From contig NZ_JAGKJI010000031.1 in NCBI RefSeq assembly GCF_020329485.1, positions 18,173 through 82,172 on the forward strand: a DNA stretch of 64,000 bases, in the 5' to 3' direction. The translations under genes were made by a program, and so were the position numbers. This DNA is from Bradyrhizobium cenepequi. GTDB lineage: Bacteria > Pseudomonadota > Alphaproteobacteria > Rhizobiales > Xanthobacteraceae. Each line of letters starts with the position of its first letter. Positions within the stretch are counted from its first letter, which is position 1. Below the pieces are notes generated by a model. The model searched no databases. It saw only the letters and a program-made list of their open reading frames with translations, and was not told where the DNA came from. Positions 55,694 through 64,000 of this stretch are shown here, one piece after another.

Positions 55694-55975
55694 ATGGAAA
55701 TAATTGTTGTCGTTCTGCCGGCTGGAGTGGCTGGCTATTTCTTTCTTAAGCACAGTACGAAGCGAGGTACGGATACGGTCCGAGCTTATCTCTATTTGCG
55801 TGCAATCAGTGGAGGGGCTTCGGTCGAAGAAGCAAACGAGATCGCTGGGGGCGATGTAGTCAGTGGCTCGACCCAAACTATTCGTAACGCTCAGGAGCAT
55901 GTACGGATTGCATATGGTGGCAAACAGCCGCCGATGATAGCCGAAGCTAAGCGGCGGGGTCTCGTGTCGTTCTGA
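55694..55975 (+). CDS. Small protein with an N-terminal hydrophobic segment (93 residues)
   Basis: GGAGAG lies eight bases ahead of the ATG at 55694. The protein has a hydrophobic start (MEIIVVVLPAGVAGYFFL) that may be a membrane anchor, then a helical domain with AYLYLRAISGGASVEEANEIA suggesting a helix-turn-helix-like or repeat structure. No family recognised. Confidence 0.55.
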   Translation: MEIIVVVLPAGVAGYFFLKHSTKRGTDTVRAYLYLRAISGGASVEEANEIAGGDVVSGSTQTIRNAQEHVRIAYGGKQPPMIAEAKRRGLVSF

Positions 55976-56035
55976 ACATGCGGCAGGTGACCCGCTGGTG
56001 CGGATAGCGGTAGTCCGCAAATTTGTGAGGCGGCC

Positions 56036-56254
56036 TTACCGAAGGCCAATCCAGGCCACGGCCATTTCTGCGATCTGTCGCGGCTCGCGAACGCCTGTCG
56101 CGCCGACCTCGATAATCTTGCGAGCGACCATGTCGCAAAATGGGTCGTTACGATCAGCCACGCCCAGCAAGTTGAGAGCGTGCTTGAAGGCCTTGTTCAA
56201 AAGCTCGATTTCTTCCGGCGTGCGCTTGTCTTTCAATAACCTCTTGATTGGCAT
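56036..56254 (-). CDS. Small uncharacterised helical protein (72 residues)
   Basis: The protein begins MPIKRLLKDKRTPEEIELLN and continues with helices around FKHALNLLGVADRNDPFCDM and VARKIIEVG. Well-balanced composition and alternating hydrophobic pattern suggest a genuine folded protein of the kind often found in rhizobial genomes, but no function is known to me. Confidence 0.6.
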   Translation of the reverse strand: MPIKRLLKDKRTPEEIELLNKAFKHALNLLGVADRNDPFCDMVARKIIEVGATGVREPRQIAEMAVAWIGLR

Positions 56255-57042
56255 TGTCCGGCCCTCAGCCGACGCAACAAACCAAGCCCTTATAGCACTG
56301 GAACTCTATTCATGGATCGGAGAATTACAGAAGGAGCCCTGACCCGTCACGAACGAGGCTGACGTCAGTCGCGCCCGCAATCTAGGTCGTCAGGGTCCTA
56401 CCGAATAGGGGGTATGAGTGCCGGGACCGCGCGACGGCTCGGTATGAATATATTTGCAATTCATCATATCCCTGTAAATTATGTACCATCTCGTACACAA
56501 TCCATGGTGCGCGATGTGGCGAATAATGGGCGGGAGCGTTTGCCTGCGGGGTTCTAGCAGCCGCCATCGGCCTCGTTTCTATCCGGCTCGGCGGCAGCTT
56601 CGCCGCCGTCCTCAGGATGAGTGCAATGTCGGCATCCGCAAATATTAACCTGGCCGGATCGATCGAAGCGGCGAGCGGGGGATTTTGGAGCCGCCGCCGA
56701 AGCCAAGCCCGCAGCGCAAGCGTGTCGAGCCGCAGCGTCGCCTTCAGCAACACCTCGAAAACCGCTGGCGCTGCGTTGCATCGAGCCGCGCCCCGCCTTG
56801 CCGTGACGGCCTGGCACCCCCTCAAGGTACTGGTGGGGCCAGAGGCAAGCGCGGGGACCGCTGCGCGCGGGTCGTTGGCGTCTGAAAGCTTTATAGACGC
56901 GGGCCCCGGAGTGGAATGAAAACTATAACAATCCTGCATTTCTAACAGCGCGCAGACGGGAATACTCTCCTCGTGCGCCTCATCGACTAGACTTTTCGAT
57001 TTCGCGCTTTGTTGGCTGGACGTTCGGAAAGGCAACAGGCGC
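56255..57042. other. Region without a supported gene
   Basis: Open frames exist on both strands (the longest on the minus strand across 56382-57035) but they are low-complexity in Ala, Arg and Pro and have no motif. The GC-rich stretch 56540-56900 looks like decayed coding sequence. A short AT-rich part near 56450-56510 might be a promoter. Confidence 0.35.
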
Positions 57043-57246
57043 TTGAGATGCAGCTTTCACCGTTTCGTGGTTTGGCTGCGCGTGCCGGACTATTTGCGCC
57101 TCGGTTGGCTGGCGCTGCCAACCCTGGACGGCACCCATCATGGCTATTGGGCGGTGCATATGGTGTGGCTGTGTGACAGCCCGATTGTGGAGCCAACATG
57201 GATCTTCGGTCAGGCAGTGCGCGATGTGGCGCATGACGAACCGTGA
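57043..57246 (+). CDS. Possible small protein (67 residues)
   Basis: The translation contains VPDYLRLGWLALPTLDGTHH and a Trp-rich stretch ending DVAHDEP. The central part looks protein-like, but the first 12 residues (MRCSFHRFVVWL) do not, so the true start may be a GTG near 57076. The stop overlaps the start of the next small ORF. No family known. Confidence 0.4.
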   Translation: MRCSFHRFVVWLRVPDYLRLGWLALPTLDGTHHGYWAVHMVWLCDSPIVEPTWIFGQAVRDVAHDEP

Positions 57247-57313
57247 GGCGCTGACCTTCGCCGCGTCGGTCGTCGTCATGGTCGCGCTGGCGGCTTGGTG
57301 GATGGCCTTATAG
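57233..57313 (+). CDS. Very small predicted membrane peptide (26 residues)
   Basis: An ATG inside the end of the previous ORF opens a 26-codon frame, MTNREALTFAASVVVMVALA followed by AWWMAL, that forms one perfect transmembrane helix. It ends 18 bases before the next gene, which has its own GGAGG site. The overlap with upstream and tight spacing suggest translational coupling. Its small size makes chance hard to exclude. Confidence 0.4.
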   Translation: MTNREALTFAASVVVMVALAAWWMAL

Positions 57314-57331
57314 CCAATCGAGGGAGGCGGC

Positions 57332-57790
57332 ATGGCAGATCGGGAGAACTCACCAGCCTATGCGGCGCTGCCACCCAGTGCGCGCCAGGTGCTCGCTGTG
57401 ATCGAGCAGGCGATCGGCGGCGGCGACAGCGCGAGCGTGTCCTACCTCGCCTTCAGCCTTGATCACCGCATCACGCAGAAGGTGGTGTCGCCAGCGTTGC
57501 CGACGCTCGTCAATCTCGGCCTGATCGAGATCGAGACGGGTCCGCGCGGCAGCAACGTGTTCCGGCTATCGGACCGCTGGCGCGGCATTGACGAGGCCGA
57601 AGCCAAAGAACTGGCGCGCGAGGTGAAGCCGCATCGCGGGTTCGAGAAGCGGCCGGAGGTGAACCGGGAAAGAGTGGCCAAGTTGGCCACTCTGAAGCTG
57701 CCGAAGCCCATGACGGTCGAGCGGCGGAGGTACAGGCGGCAGGTGCCGTCGCTTCCGATGATGCCGTGGCAGGATGACGGGCGGTCATAG
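57332..57790 (+). CDS. Predicted winged-helix protein (152 residues)
   Basis: Residues 10-75 look like a winged helix: a helix PPSARQVLAVIEQAI, a recognition-like segment and the wing LVNLGLIEIETGPRGSNVFR. The C-terminal part is basic (VERRRYRRQVPSLP). GAGGGAGGCGGC precedes the ATG. It may be a regulator of an accessory element. No partner or operator is visible. Confidence 0.6.
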   Translation: MADRENSPAYAALPPSARQVLAVIEQAIGGGDSASVSYLAFSLDHRITQKVVSPALPTLVNLGLIEIETGPRGSNVFRLSDRWRGIDEAEAKELAREVKPHRGFEKRPEVNRERVAKLATLKLPKPMTVERRRYRRQVPSLPMMPWQDDGRS

Positions 57791-58261
57791 CGGGGTCGCC
57801 GATGACCACATCAGTTCGTAGGCATCGATCTTGAGCTTCCCCGCGTCTGGCGGCATGCGGACCAGCGTTGTGTGTGACCGTGCCACCAAATCCTTGAACG
57901 ACTGTCCGAGCGCGAAAGCCGTCTTGCCGTCGATCAGGATCGCCCGATCATGCAGCGTGCGCGGTGCGCCGAGCCGCACCTCAAGTGGCTGCTTCATCTG
58001 CTGCGCCCAGTGCTCCGCCGCTGGCTTCAGCGACTTGCTATACGCGGCCTCGGCCAAGACCCGTACCGATACTGTGTCGGGCGCGAGCACGGCATAATCC
58101 GTCAGCAGCTTCGCCTCGGCGTACGGGTCAACGATGAACACGTCGGCGGTCGCGGTGCCGAGCGCCTTGCCAACCGCAGCGAACGCATCGAAGCTGTGGC
58201 CAGAAGCGATGAATGCTCCCTGCAACTCGGCGGGCGCGTGAAGCTCTGCATTCGCAAGCGC
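57785..58261 (-). pseudogene. C-terminal part of a phospholipase-D-like protein
   Basis: The frame carries FIVDPYAEAKLLTDY and LHDRAILIDGKTAFALGQSF, the latter a PLD-like HxK-type box in degenerate form (HDRAILIDGK). The frame stays open upstream of the first Met at 58225 with sensible residues (ELHAPAELQ) to about 58261, where it collides with a SRAP gene fragment on the other strand. The N-terminal part is therefore missing. Confidence 0.6.
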
Positions 58262-58666
58262 CTAAACCGTTGCCTTGTGTCGTTCAACAGCTTCGCCGAG
58301 TACGCGCCGGAGCCGACCCCGAAGACGAAGAAGAAGGATGTCGTCTGGTTCGCGCTCAACGACGACCGGCCGCTGACGGCCTTCGCTGGCATCTGGACCA
58401 CGTTCGCCGGTGATCGCGGCACCAAGTCCAAGCCGGTACCGGGGCCGCATCAGGTCTACGGCTTCCTGACGACGGCACCGAACGCCGTGGTCGCACCGAT
58501 CCATCCCAAGGCGATGCCGGTGATCCTGACCACCGACGAGGAGCGCGACGTCTGGCTGCACGCACCATGGGATGAGGCCAAGGCATTGCAGCGGCCGCTG
58601 CCGGATGACGCGCTGAAGATCGTGATGCGGGGCGAGGACAAAGAGGACAAGGCTGCGGCGGCATGA
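58262..58666 (+). pseudogene. C-terminal half of a SRAP (YedK/HMCES) protein
   Basis: The frame joins in at NRCLVSFNSFAEYAPEP and continues through TKKKDVVWFALNDDRP and APIHPKAMPVILT to a normal C-terminus. The catalytic Glu (FAEY) and His (IHPKAMP) are kept, but the N-terminal half with the DNA-crosslinking Cys2 is absent. SRAP proteins cap abasic sites in single-stranded DNA. A complementary N-terminal half lies at 63139. Confidence 0.85.
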
Positions 58667-58802
58667 CCACGATGGGCCGCAGCCCCAATGCCGTGAGCAC
58701 TTCCGCTTTCGACGGCATAGCGAACGGTGCCCGGACTTGCCGCTGGCCAACCCGGTCGCGAAACGAGCAAGGTCATGCAGTCGACGAAGGTCGTGGGAGC
58801 CC

Positions 58803-59141
58803 TCAGGCTAACTGCACTGGCCCGTGATCATCGCAATGATCGCCGTGCGGATGGTGCAACCGGCCGTCTACGAGATAGTCAACGTGGTCGCCATGCGGCA
58901 CCGCTTCGTGTCCGCAATTTGGACCGTGTATGTGCGAGCAATGGACTTCAGGCGTGCACTCCACGGGATTTGTGGCATTGACCGCGATAGCGTGCTCATC
59001 CACGTGGTCCTCGTGCATATGATGGAGATGGCCGTCATGAAGATAATCCACATGGCCATCATGGCGGATCGCCGTGTGCCCGCAACCCGGACCATGCTTG
59101 TGGGGGTGGTTGTCGTGGTGCTTCTCGGTACATGTGGCCAT
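58803..59141 (-). CDS. Histidine-rich protein with two tandem metal-binding repeats
   Basis: This 112-residue protein contains about a quarter His. Two repeats share the pattern H-x-H-G-P-x-C-G-H, then HVDYL-x-DG-x-LHH: GPGCGHTAIRHDGHVDYLHD (near residues 17-36) and GPNCGHEAVPHGDHVDYLVD (near 72-91). No signal peptide is present. The Cys and His clusters suggest binding of zinc, nickel or copper as storage or chaperone. No metal transporter gene is adjacent. Confidence 0.75.
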   Translation of the reverse strand: MATCTEKHHDNHPHKHGPGCGHTAIRHDGHVDYLHDGHLHHMHEDHVDEHAIAVNATNPVECTPEVHCSHIHGPNCGHEAVPHGDHVDYLVDGRLHHPHGDHCDDHGPVQLA

Positions 59142-59414
59142 TCGCGATGCTCCCTTCGGCTGGTTGAGTTTCCCTCGATACGCTATCCACTATGAAATAG
59201 TTGCGAGAGCCAGCGCACCAAGGTGCCCACAAGTCGAATTGAGATATGTAATGTTATAGCGTTGCTCGCAGCCGACACGTCACCACGCGGATGCAGACAG
59301 CAGCTCCCGGCCTGCACGATCGGTGTTCATCGCCGCACTCCGAAGGTGACGACGTGCTGCGGACTGGTTCCCGGCGATCCGTTCGCGCGCGGAGCGGTGA
59401 CGACGGTCGCTGCT

Positions 59415-60823
59415 CCGCGGTGCGCTGCTCGGCTTTGCCAGCATCGTGCAGACCGTGCCGGGGCTGGCGCTGTTGGCGCTGTTCTATCCGCTGCTATTGG
59501 TGCTGGCGGCGCTGACGCTGTTCTGGTTCGGCTTTGATTTCTCCGGCCTTCGGATTTCTGCCGGCGGTGCTGGCGCTTGCGCTCTATTCGATGCTGCCGG
59601 TGTTGCGCAACACCATCACCGGGCTGTCGGGCGTCGACCCGGCGCTGACGGAGGCGGCGCAGGGCGTCGGCATGACGCCGCGCCAATCGCTGTTCATGGT
59701 GGAGCTGCCGCTGGCACTGCCGGTGATGATGGCGGGCATCCGCACCGCGGCGGTGTGGGTGATCGGCACCGCCACGCGGTCGACGCCGATCGGGCAGACC
59801 AGTCTCGGCAATTACATCTTTGCGGGCCTGCAGACCCAGAACTGGGTATTCGTGGTGTTCGGCTGCCTCGCCGCCGCAGCACTGGCGCTCGCGGTCGACC
59901 AACTCCTGGCGCTGATCGAGAATGGCCTGCGCCACCGCAGCCGGCTGCGCACCGCGCTCGGCGGTGTCGGCATCGCGGCGCTGGTCGCAGCGACGCTGGT
60001 GCCGGCGATGGCGCGTTCGGCCTCGAACTATGTCGTTGGCGCAAAAACCTTCACCGAGCAATATGTGCTCGCGGCGCTGATCTGGCAGCGGCTGAACGCG
60101 GACGGGCTTTCCGCGACCACCCGCGCCGGCCTCGGCTCCAGCGTGATCTTCGATGCGCTCAAGGCCGGCGATATCGACGTCTATGTCGATTATTCCGGCA
60201 CACTGTGGGCCAACCAGTTCCACCACGCCGACGTCAGGCCGCGCGAGGAGCTGCTGACCGACTTGAAGACGACCCTGGCCAAACAAGACATCACACTGCT
60301 CGGCGACCTCGGCTTCGAGAATGCCTATGCGCTCATCATGCCGCGGCAGCGCGCCGAACAACTCGGCATCCACACCATCGCCGATCTGGCCGCGCTCGCG
60401 CCGTCGATGTCGATCGCCGGCGATTACGAGTTCTTCTCGCGGCCGGAATGGGCCGGCATCAAAGGGGCCTACGGGCTGTCGTTCCGGACGCAGCGGCAGA
60501 TGCAGCCGGATTTCATGTATGCCGCGATTGCCTCCCGCGAGGTCGACGTGATCGCCGGCTATACCAGCGACGGGCTGATCGCGAAATATGATCTCATGGT
60601 GCTCGGCGATCCCAAACACGCGATTCCGCCCTATGACGCAGTGATGCTGCTGGCGCCCAAGCGCAGGGACGATGCAAAGCTGCGCGCGGCATTGCAGCCG
60701 CTGCTCGGACGCATCGACATTGCCGCGATGCGGGAGGCGAACCTGCGCGCCGCCGGCAATGATGCAACCTCATCGCCGGACGCCGTCGCGCGCTGGCTGT
60801 GGGAGCGGATCGGGAAGAAGTGA
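59415..60823 (+). pseudogene. OpuC-type permease/substrate-binding fusion, truncated and frameshifted
   Basis: The first part (frame of LRGALLGFASIVQTVPGLAL, from about 59415) is the middle of an ABC permease for glycine betaine/choline. A one-base shift near 59545 moves the reading into the frame that encodes GFLPAVLALALYSMLPVLRNT, then the permease EAA loop (EAAQGVGMTPRQSLF) and, fused behind it, an OsmF/ProX-type binding domain from about 60030 (YVVGAKTFTEQYVLAALIWQ). The first permease helices are gone. The binding domain is intact to the normal end. Confidence 0.8.
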
Positions 60824-60842
60824 GGCTTTTCGCTCAGGGCTC

Positions 60843-62108
60843 TCACAACCCCTTGATTATGCCGGCGTCGATCAGGAGGCGGTTGAAGCGGCGGGCCTCG
60901 GCACCGTCGTTGCAGGCATAGAACAGGCCGTTGCAGCGGAGCATGATATTCTTCTGCTCCTGGAACGAGGGATCGAGCGGAATGCCGGCGGCTTCCTGGA
61001 TCACCAGCGGCAGATAGGCCGCATCGATCGTATCCATCACGGCCGGCGATTTCACCGGCTCGAAATTGATGGCGTCGATCGCGTAATAGGTGGCGAAATA
61101 GCGCGGGTCGTACTTCTCCAGCTTCTTGCCGACGCCGGCCTCATCCAGGCTGGGGTCGAGAAGATGCGGCGCGAATTCCGGCTGGTGATCGCCATAGCGC
61201 ACGATCAGGAACGGCTGCGCCGGAAACTTTTTCTTCAGTCCCGCAATGAACGCGGCGTAATCGTTGGCGCTCATCGCCTGCCGGCGCAGATATTCGTCGA
61301 CGACGGCCGCGTTGCCGAGCGGGCGCCAGGACGGCGTCAAGTCCGGGCGGAAGCGCGTCCGCCAAGGGAAATGGTTGGCGGCGAGATAGACGAAGGTGAA
61401 CAACGGCGCGCCGGGCGGCTGGTCCGCCATCAGCCGCAGCGCCTTGTCGAGGAAGAAGCGGTCGGGCTCGACATCCTTGGCGCCGAGATCGTGCGCGTCA
61501 TAGAAACGCTGGATGCCGGTCGTGGCCTGGAAGCTGCGCGCGCTCATGAAGGCGCCGAAGGCCGGATAGAGCGAGAGCGTGTTGTAGCCGCAGCGGCGAA
61601 GCGCAAGCGGCAGCCCACGCTCGACGCGGCCGGAGGCGATGCGGGTCACAAAATAGGCGAAACGGCCGAAGGAACGCGAGGACAGCCCGGCAAGCACATT
61701 GTATTCGGTGAACCAGCTCGGCCCGCCATTGCTCTCGGCCAGGAATTTTCGCTCGACGCCGTCATAGGACTTGAAGTGCGCGCCGTAGCCCGGCGGCACC
61801 CTTACGCCTTCGGCCGCGCGGATATCGAAGCTCGATTCATCGTGGATCAGGATGATATTCGGCCGACGGCCGGCCGGATGGCAGGAATCCACCAGCGGGA
61901 TCTTGAGGCGCTCGCCCGCGACCGCGTCCGACTCCAGGAAGCCGTAGCTGATGAACTCAGAAACCGCCGTGACGCCCGAGCGGGCAAATTTCGAAAGATA
62001 GCCGTCGTCGTAGTAGCCGCGCCAATCCTCATCCGGCCAGATGGGCCAATGCGGCAAGGCACGCCAGCTTGCAGGCCAGCGCCGGCAGGCGGGAGCTACG
62101 TCGCTCAA
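60843..62108 (-). pseudogene. Sulfatase-like membrane enzyme lacking its N-terminal membrane domain
   Basis: The 421-codon frame contains the sulfatase/phosphoethanolamine-transferase core: NIILIHDESSFD with the metal-binding Asp region, GGPSWFTEYNVLAGL with the usual nucleophile region, YLAANHFPW and RYGDHQPEF with late metal ligands. The family normally has four or five helices ahead; here similarity stops near residue 25 at about 62040, where unrelated sequence begins. It is probably a truncated and inactive gene, though the catalytic domain could still fold. Confidence 0.72.
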
Positions 62109-62440
62109 AAAAAGAACGCAGAAGCCTCACTGAGTTCGTGAGGCAAGCGTGGCATGTCGTCGAACCTGGACAGGACTATATCCACAATTGGCACATCGAC
62201 GCGCTTTGCGTCATCTCGAAGCGTTCTTCTGGTCAGAGCAGGGCGAGGGCAATCTAAACCGCTTCTTGGCGAACGTGCCGCCCGGGCACGATGAAGCCGC
62301 TGCTGACCTGTGTGTTTTTCCCCGCGTGGTGTGGGGACCAATGGAGAGCCCCTCTAAGCGTTTCCTGGCGACGTCGCATGACATCGAGCAGATCATACAA
62401 CAGCCCATGCCCGATACGGGGAAGGGGACGACCTCTTAGC
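62105..62440 (+). pseudogene. N-terminal remnant of a phage terminase large subunit
   Basis: In successive frames the sequence reads LTEFVRQAWHVVEPGQDYIH NWHIDA, HLEAF, then NRFLANVPPG and KRFLATSHDIEQ, the opening part of phage large terminases up to the ATPase Walker A region (NVPPGHD for NVPPGxxKS). At least two frameshifts (near 62215 and 62300) separate the pieces. No other structural phage genes are in the window. Confidence 0.7.
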
Positions 62441-63138
62441 CTCGCATAAGACTAGTTAGCTTTGCCCGGCAAGCGCTGTGCTCGTCGGATGCAGAGCCGC
62501 ACTCGTCACGCTGGCGCCGAGGAACGTTCACGATCCAAACAATCCTGCTAACCTCGGCAGCTAGTCTAGGGCGCGCCCCGCGCCGCAGATCAGGGCGCGC
62601 GTATGAGGTCCGCTATGCCCCCGATAGCGACCGAACGGCAGACATCGCGGCACGTCTCAAACGGGCCAATTGCAGACGCGCTGGGAGGCCCCCACACACA
62701 AAAACGATCCTCGTCAACCGTCTTTAGAAAAGTCATTTGAAAGCAACGAACATGCCCCCATGCAAAACGCGGCTGTAAGTCTGATCGGCATCAAATACTG
62801 AAAAGGCAGAGTCTTGCCCGCGGCGAGATCTCCCAGTCTCGTTTCTCCTGACGCGGGCCCTGCCTTTATTGACGAGAACTTCCGTGGTTGCCTAGCGAAT
62901 TTGAAGGCGGTGTACGAAAATGCGCCGGCGACCCTGTCGTACCTCCGCGGCCACGTTGAACGCGTTTTCAGTAGCATCCGGGCGATCGTTTACGAACGTT
63001 GTCGACAAGGGTGAGTACGAGTCTGAAAATCGCGCCTCGATCTTCACCAAGCAACTGCCGCGACTGTTTGTCCGGTGGATCGCGTCGACGTCTACCACCA
63101 CACTCTGCATGAAGGTCTCGGCCAGGAGCCGATAAAGC
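62441..63138. other. Gene-free region
   Basis: No frame has a credible start or family signature. The stretch between a phage remnant and the SRAP gene probably contains decayed mobile DNA. The last 20 bases hold a weak ribosome site (AGGAGCCG) for the SRAP gene. Confidence 0.4.
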
Positions 63139-63708
63139 ATGTGCAACCTCTATTCGATCACCACCAACCAGGAAGCGATCCGCGCGCTGTTCCGCGTGAT
63201 CAACCGCTATGAGGGCAACCTGCCGCCGATGCCCGGCGTCTTTCCCGACTATCCGACGCCTGTGGTGCGCAACGGTAGCGACGGCCGCGAGATGGTGCTG
63301 ATGCGCTGGGGGATGCCGCCGCCACCGCGCGCCGGCGGCCCGCCCGTCACCAACATCCAGAACACCAGTTCGCCGCACTGGCGCGGCTGGCTCAAGCCAG
63401 AGAACCGCTGGCTCGTCCCGTTCAACAGCTTCGCGGAATACGCGCCCGAGCCCAACCCGGAGACGAAGAAGAAGGATGTCGTTTGGTTCGCGCTGAACGA
63501 TGATCGGCCGCTCTGCGCCTTCGGCGGCATCTGGACCGAATTTCGGGGCGAGCGAGGCACCAAATCGAAACCGATCCCCGGGCCCCACATGGTCTATGGC
63601 TTCCTCACAAGGCAGCGGCATAAAGTTCACCACCGATCGTCCTTATGCGGACCCGGGGAAGCGCCGCCGCCAAGGCTTTCTAAGCGACGAAACGCGGCAC
63701 GGTCGTGA
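63139..63708 (+). pseudogene. SRAP (YedK/HMCES) protein with replaced C-terminus
   Basis: The protein begins MCNLYSITTNQEAIRALFRV, with the invariant Cys2 that links to abasic sites, and continues with NPETKKKDVVWFALNDDRPL and a YGFLT segment. From about 63615 the sequence no longer matches the family (RQRHKVHH...), so the part with the catalytic His is missing. The remaining length (189 residues in frame) is short against about 230-250. Function is probably lost or altered. Confidence 0.8.
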
Positions 63709-63924
63709 AGGGTCAGGTTCATGTCCGTAGTTCCGGCCGAGAACATAGTTGTTACGGTTCTGGGGCGAGCTGGTAAAAAAGACGAACGTGACATGCAGCT
63801 GCATGCCCATCCCTGGGAACCTTCGTAGGTTCAAAAACCGTCTGCGTCCCGTTTGCTCGATGTAGCGCAGATGCGCGGATCGTTCTCAGGCGGGGTGCCA
63901 TTGTATTTGGATACGGAGCACCAA

Positions 63925-64000
63925 ATGGATTCCACGCTGGACGACAGGCTAGCGGAACGGCAGATCGCGGAGCAGCTTTCGAACCTGGCGCGCGAAGCGG
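63925..64000 (+). CDS. Start of an uncharacterised gene, cut by the window edge
   Basis: An ATG at 63925 with ACGGAGCACC just upstream opens MDSTLDDRLAERQIAEQLSN and runs to the edge. The acidic helical start resembles no family I can name from 25 codons. The 217 bases ahead of it show no other gene. Confidence 0.5.
   Translation, partial: MDSTLDDRLAERQIAEQLSNLAREA

Noticed and set aside
56382..57035. A 217-codon minus-strand frame
   Set aside because: Low-complexity translation without motifs or ribosome site, overlapping equally long frames on the other strand.
59327..62141. Long antisense frames opposite the OpuC-type and sulfatase genes (59327-60619 minus, 60672-62141 plus)
   Set aside because: Both are mirror frames of sequence with strong family signatures on the other strand; they are rich in Arg, Gln and His and show no domain.

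Overview
The window is GC-rich DNA from an alphaproteobacterium, most likely a Bradyrhizobium/Rhodopseudomonas-type soil bacterium. This is an inference from protein flavour (Has-type heme uptake with an Omp25-like domain, an alphaproteobacterial tRNA-Arg, many rhizobial-looking small proteins). No rRNA, complete tRNA or CRISPR array is present. The layout is a mosaic of intact catabolic or uptake operons separated by seams full of broken genes, which suggests repeated gain and decay of mobile DNA.

Left block (1-10.6 kb, minus strand): a complete hemophore system. An ECF sigma factor and a FecR-type sensor precede a HasR-like TonB receptor, a HasA-like hemophore with an RTX-like C-terminus, its type I secretion ABC protein and membrane-fusion protein, a heme oxygenase and small membrane proteins. 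The receptor carries an extra C-terminal outer-membrane beta-barrel, and a perfect 12-bp stem-loop sits just inside the secretion ATPase gene, next to the end of the hemophore gene.

Seam 1 (10.6-14.5 kb): a 3' fragment of tRNA-Arg(CCG), probably an attachment site; an intact HamA (Hachiman defence nuclease) followed by only the first ~85 codons of HamB; and a frameshifted tail of a molybdenum hydroxylase.

Catabolic block (14.5-28.7 kb): an enolase-superfamily/hydratase pair; a convergent operon (EamA exporter, GST, SDR, ABM monooxygenase, second GST); a haloalkane dehalogenase operon; and a TetR regulator. Two similar palindromes mark the promoters of both minus-strand operons, defining a likely TetR regulon. 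Next come a DehI-type haloacid dehalogenase, a LysR regulator, and a divergent operon of DUF485 protein, acetate-type symporter, L-2-haloacid dehalogenase and ketopantoate-reductase-like protein. Three unrelated dehalogenase families therefore lie within 7 kb.

Thiol-redox block (28.7-33.3 kb): DUF2798, DUF417, DUF1223 and DsbD/ScsB-like proteins. Seam 2 (33.3-34.6 kb) holds a malic enzyme tail joined to a broken integrase.

Carbohydrate block (34.6-50.6 kb): an orphan HlyD protein, a HEAT-repeat protein and a GH15 glucoamylase/trehalase, then a long plus-strand operon (phosphatase, HAD hydrolase, tal, glucokinase, pgi, gnd, zwf, truncated pgl, tkt, GH63 glucosidase). It would release glucose from alpha-glucosides, phosphorylate it and run it through the pentose-phosphate pathway, but its own lactonase gene is reduced to ~32 codons.

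Right end (50.6-64 kb): nested copies of one insertion-sequence family around an integrase tail, then a decay zone with truncated hydrolase, phospholipase-D-like, SRAP (two complementary halves), OpuC-type, sulfatase and phage terminase genes, interspersed with small uncharacterised ORFs and a histidine-rich metal-binding protein.
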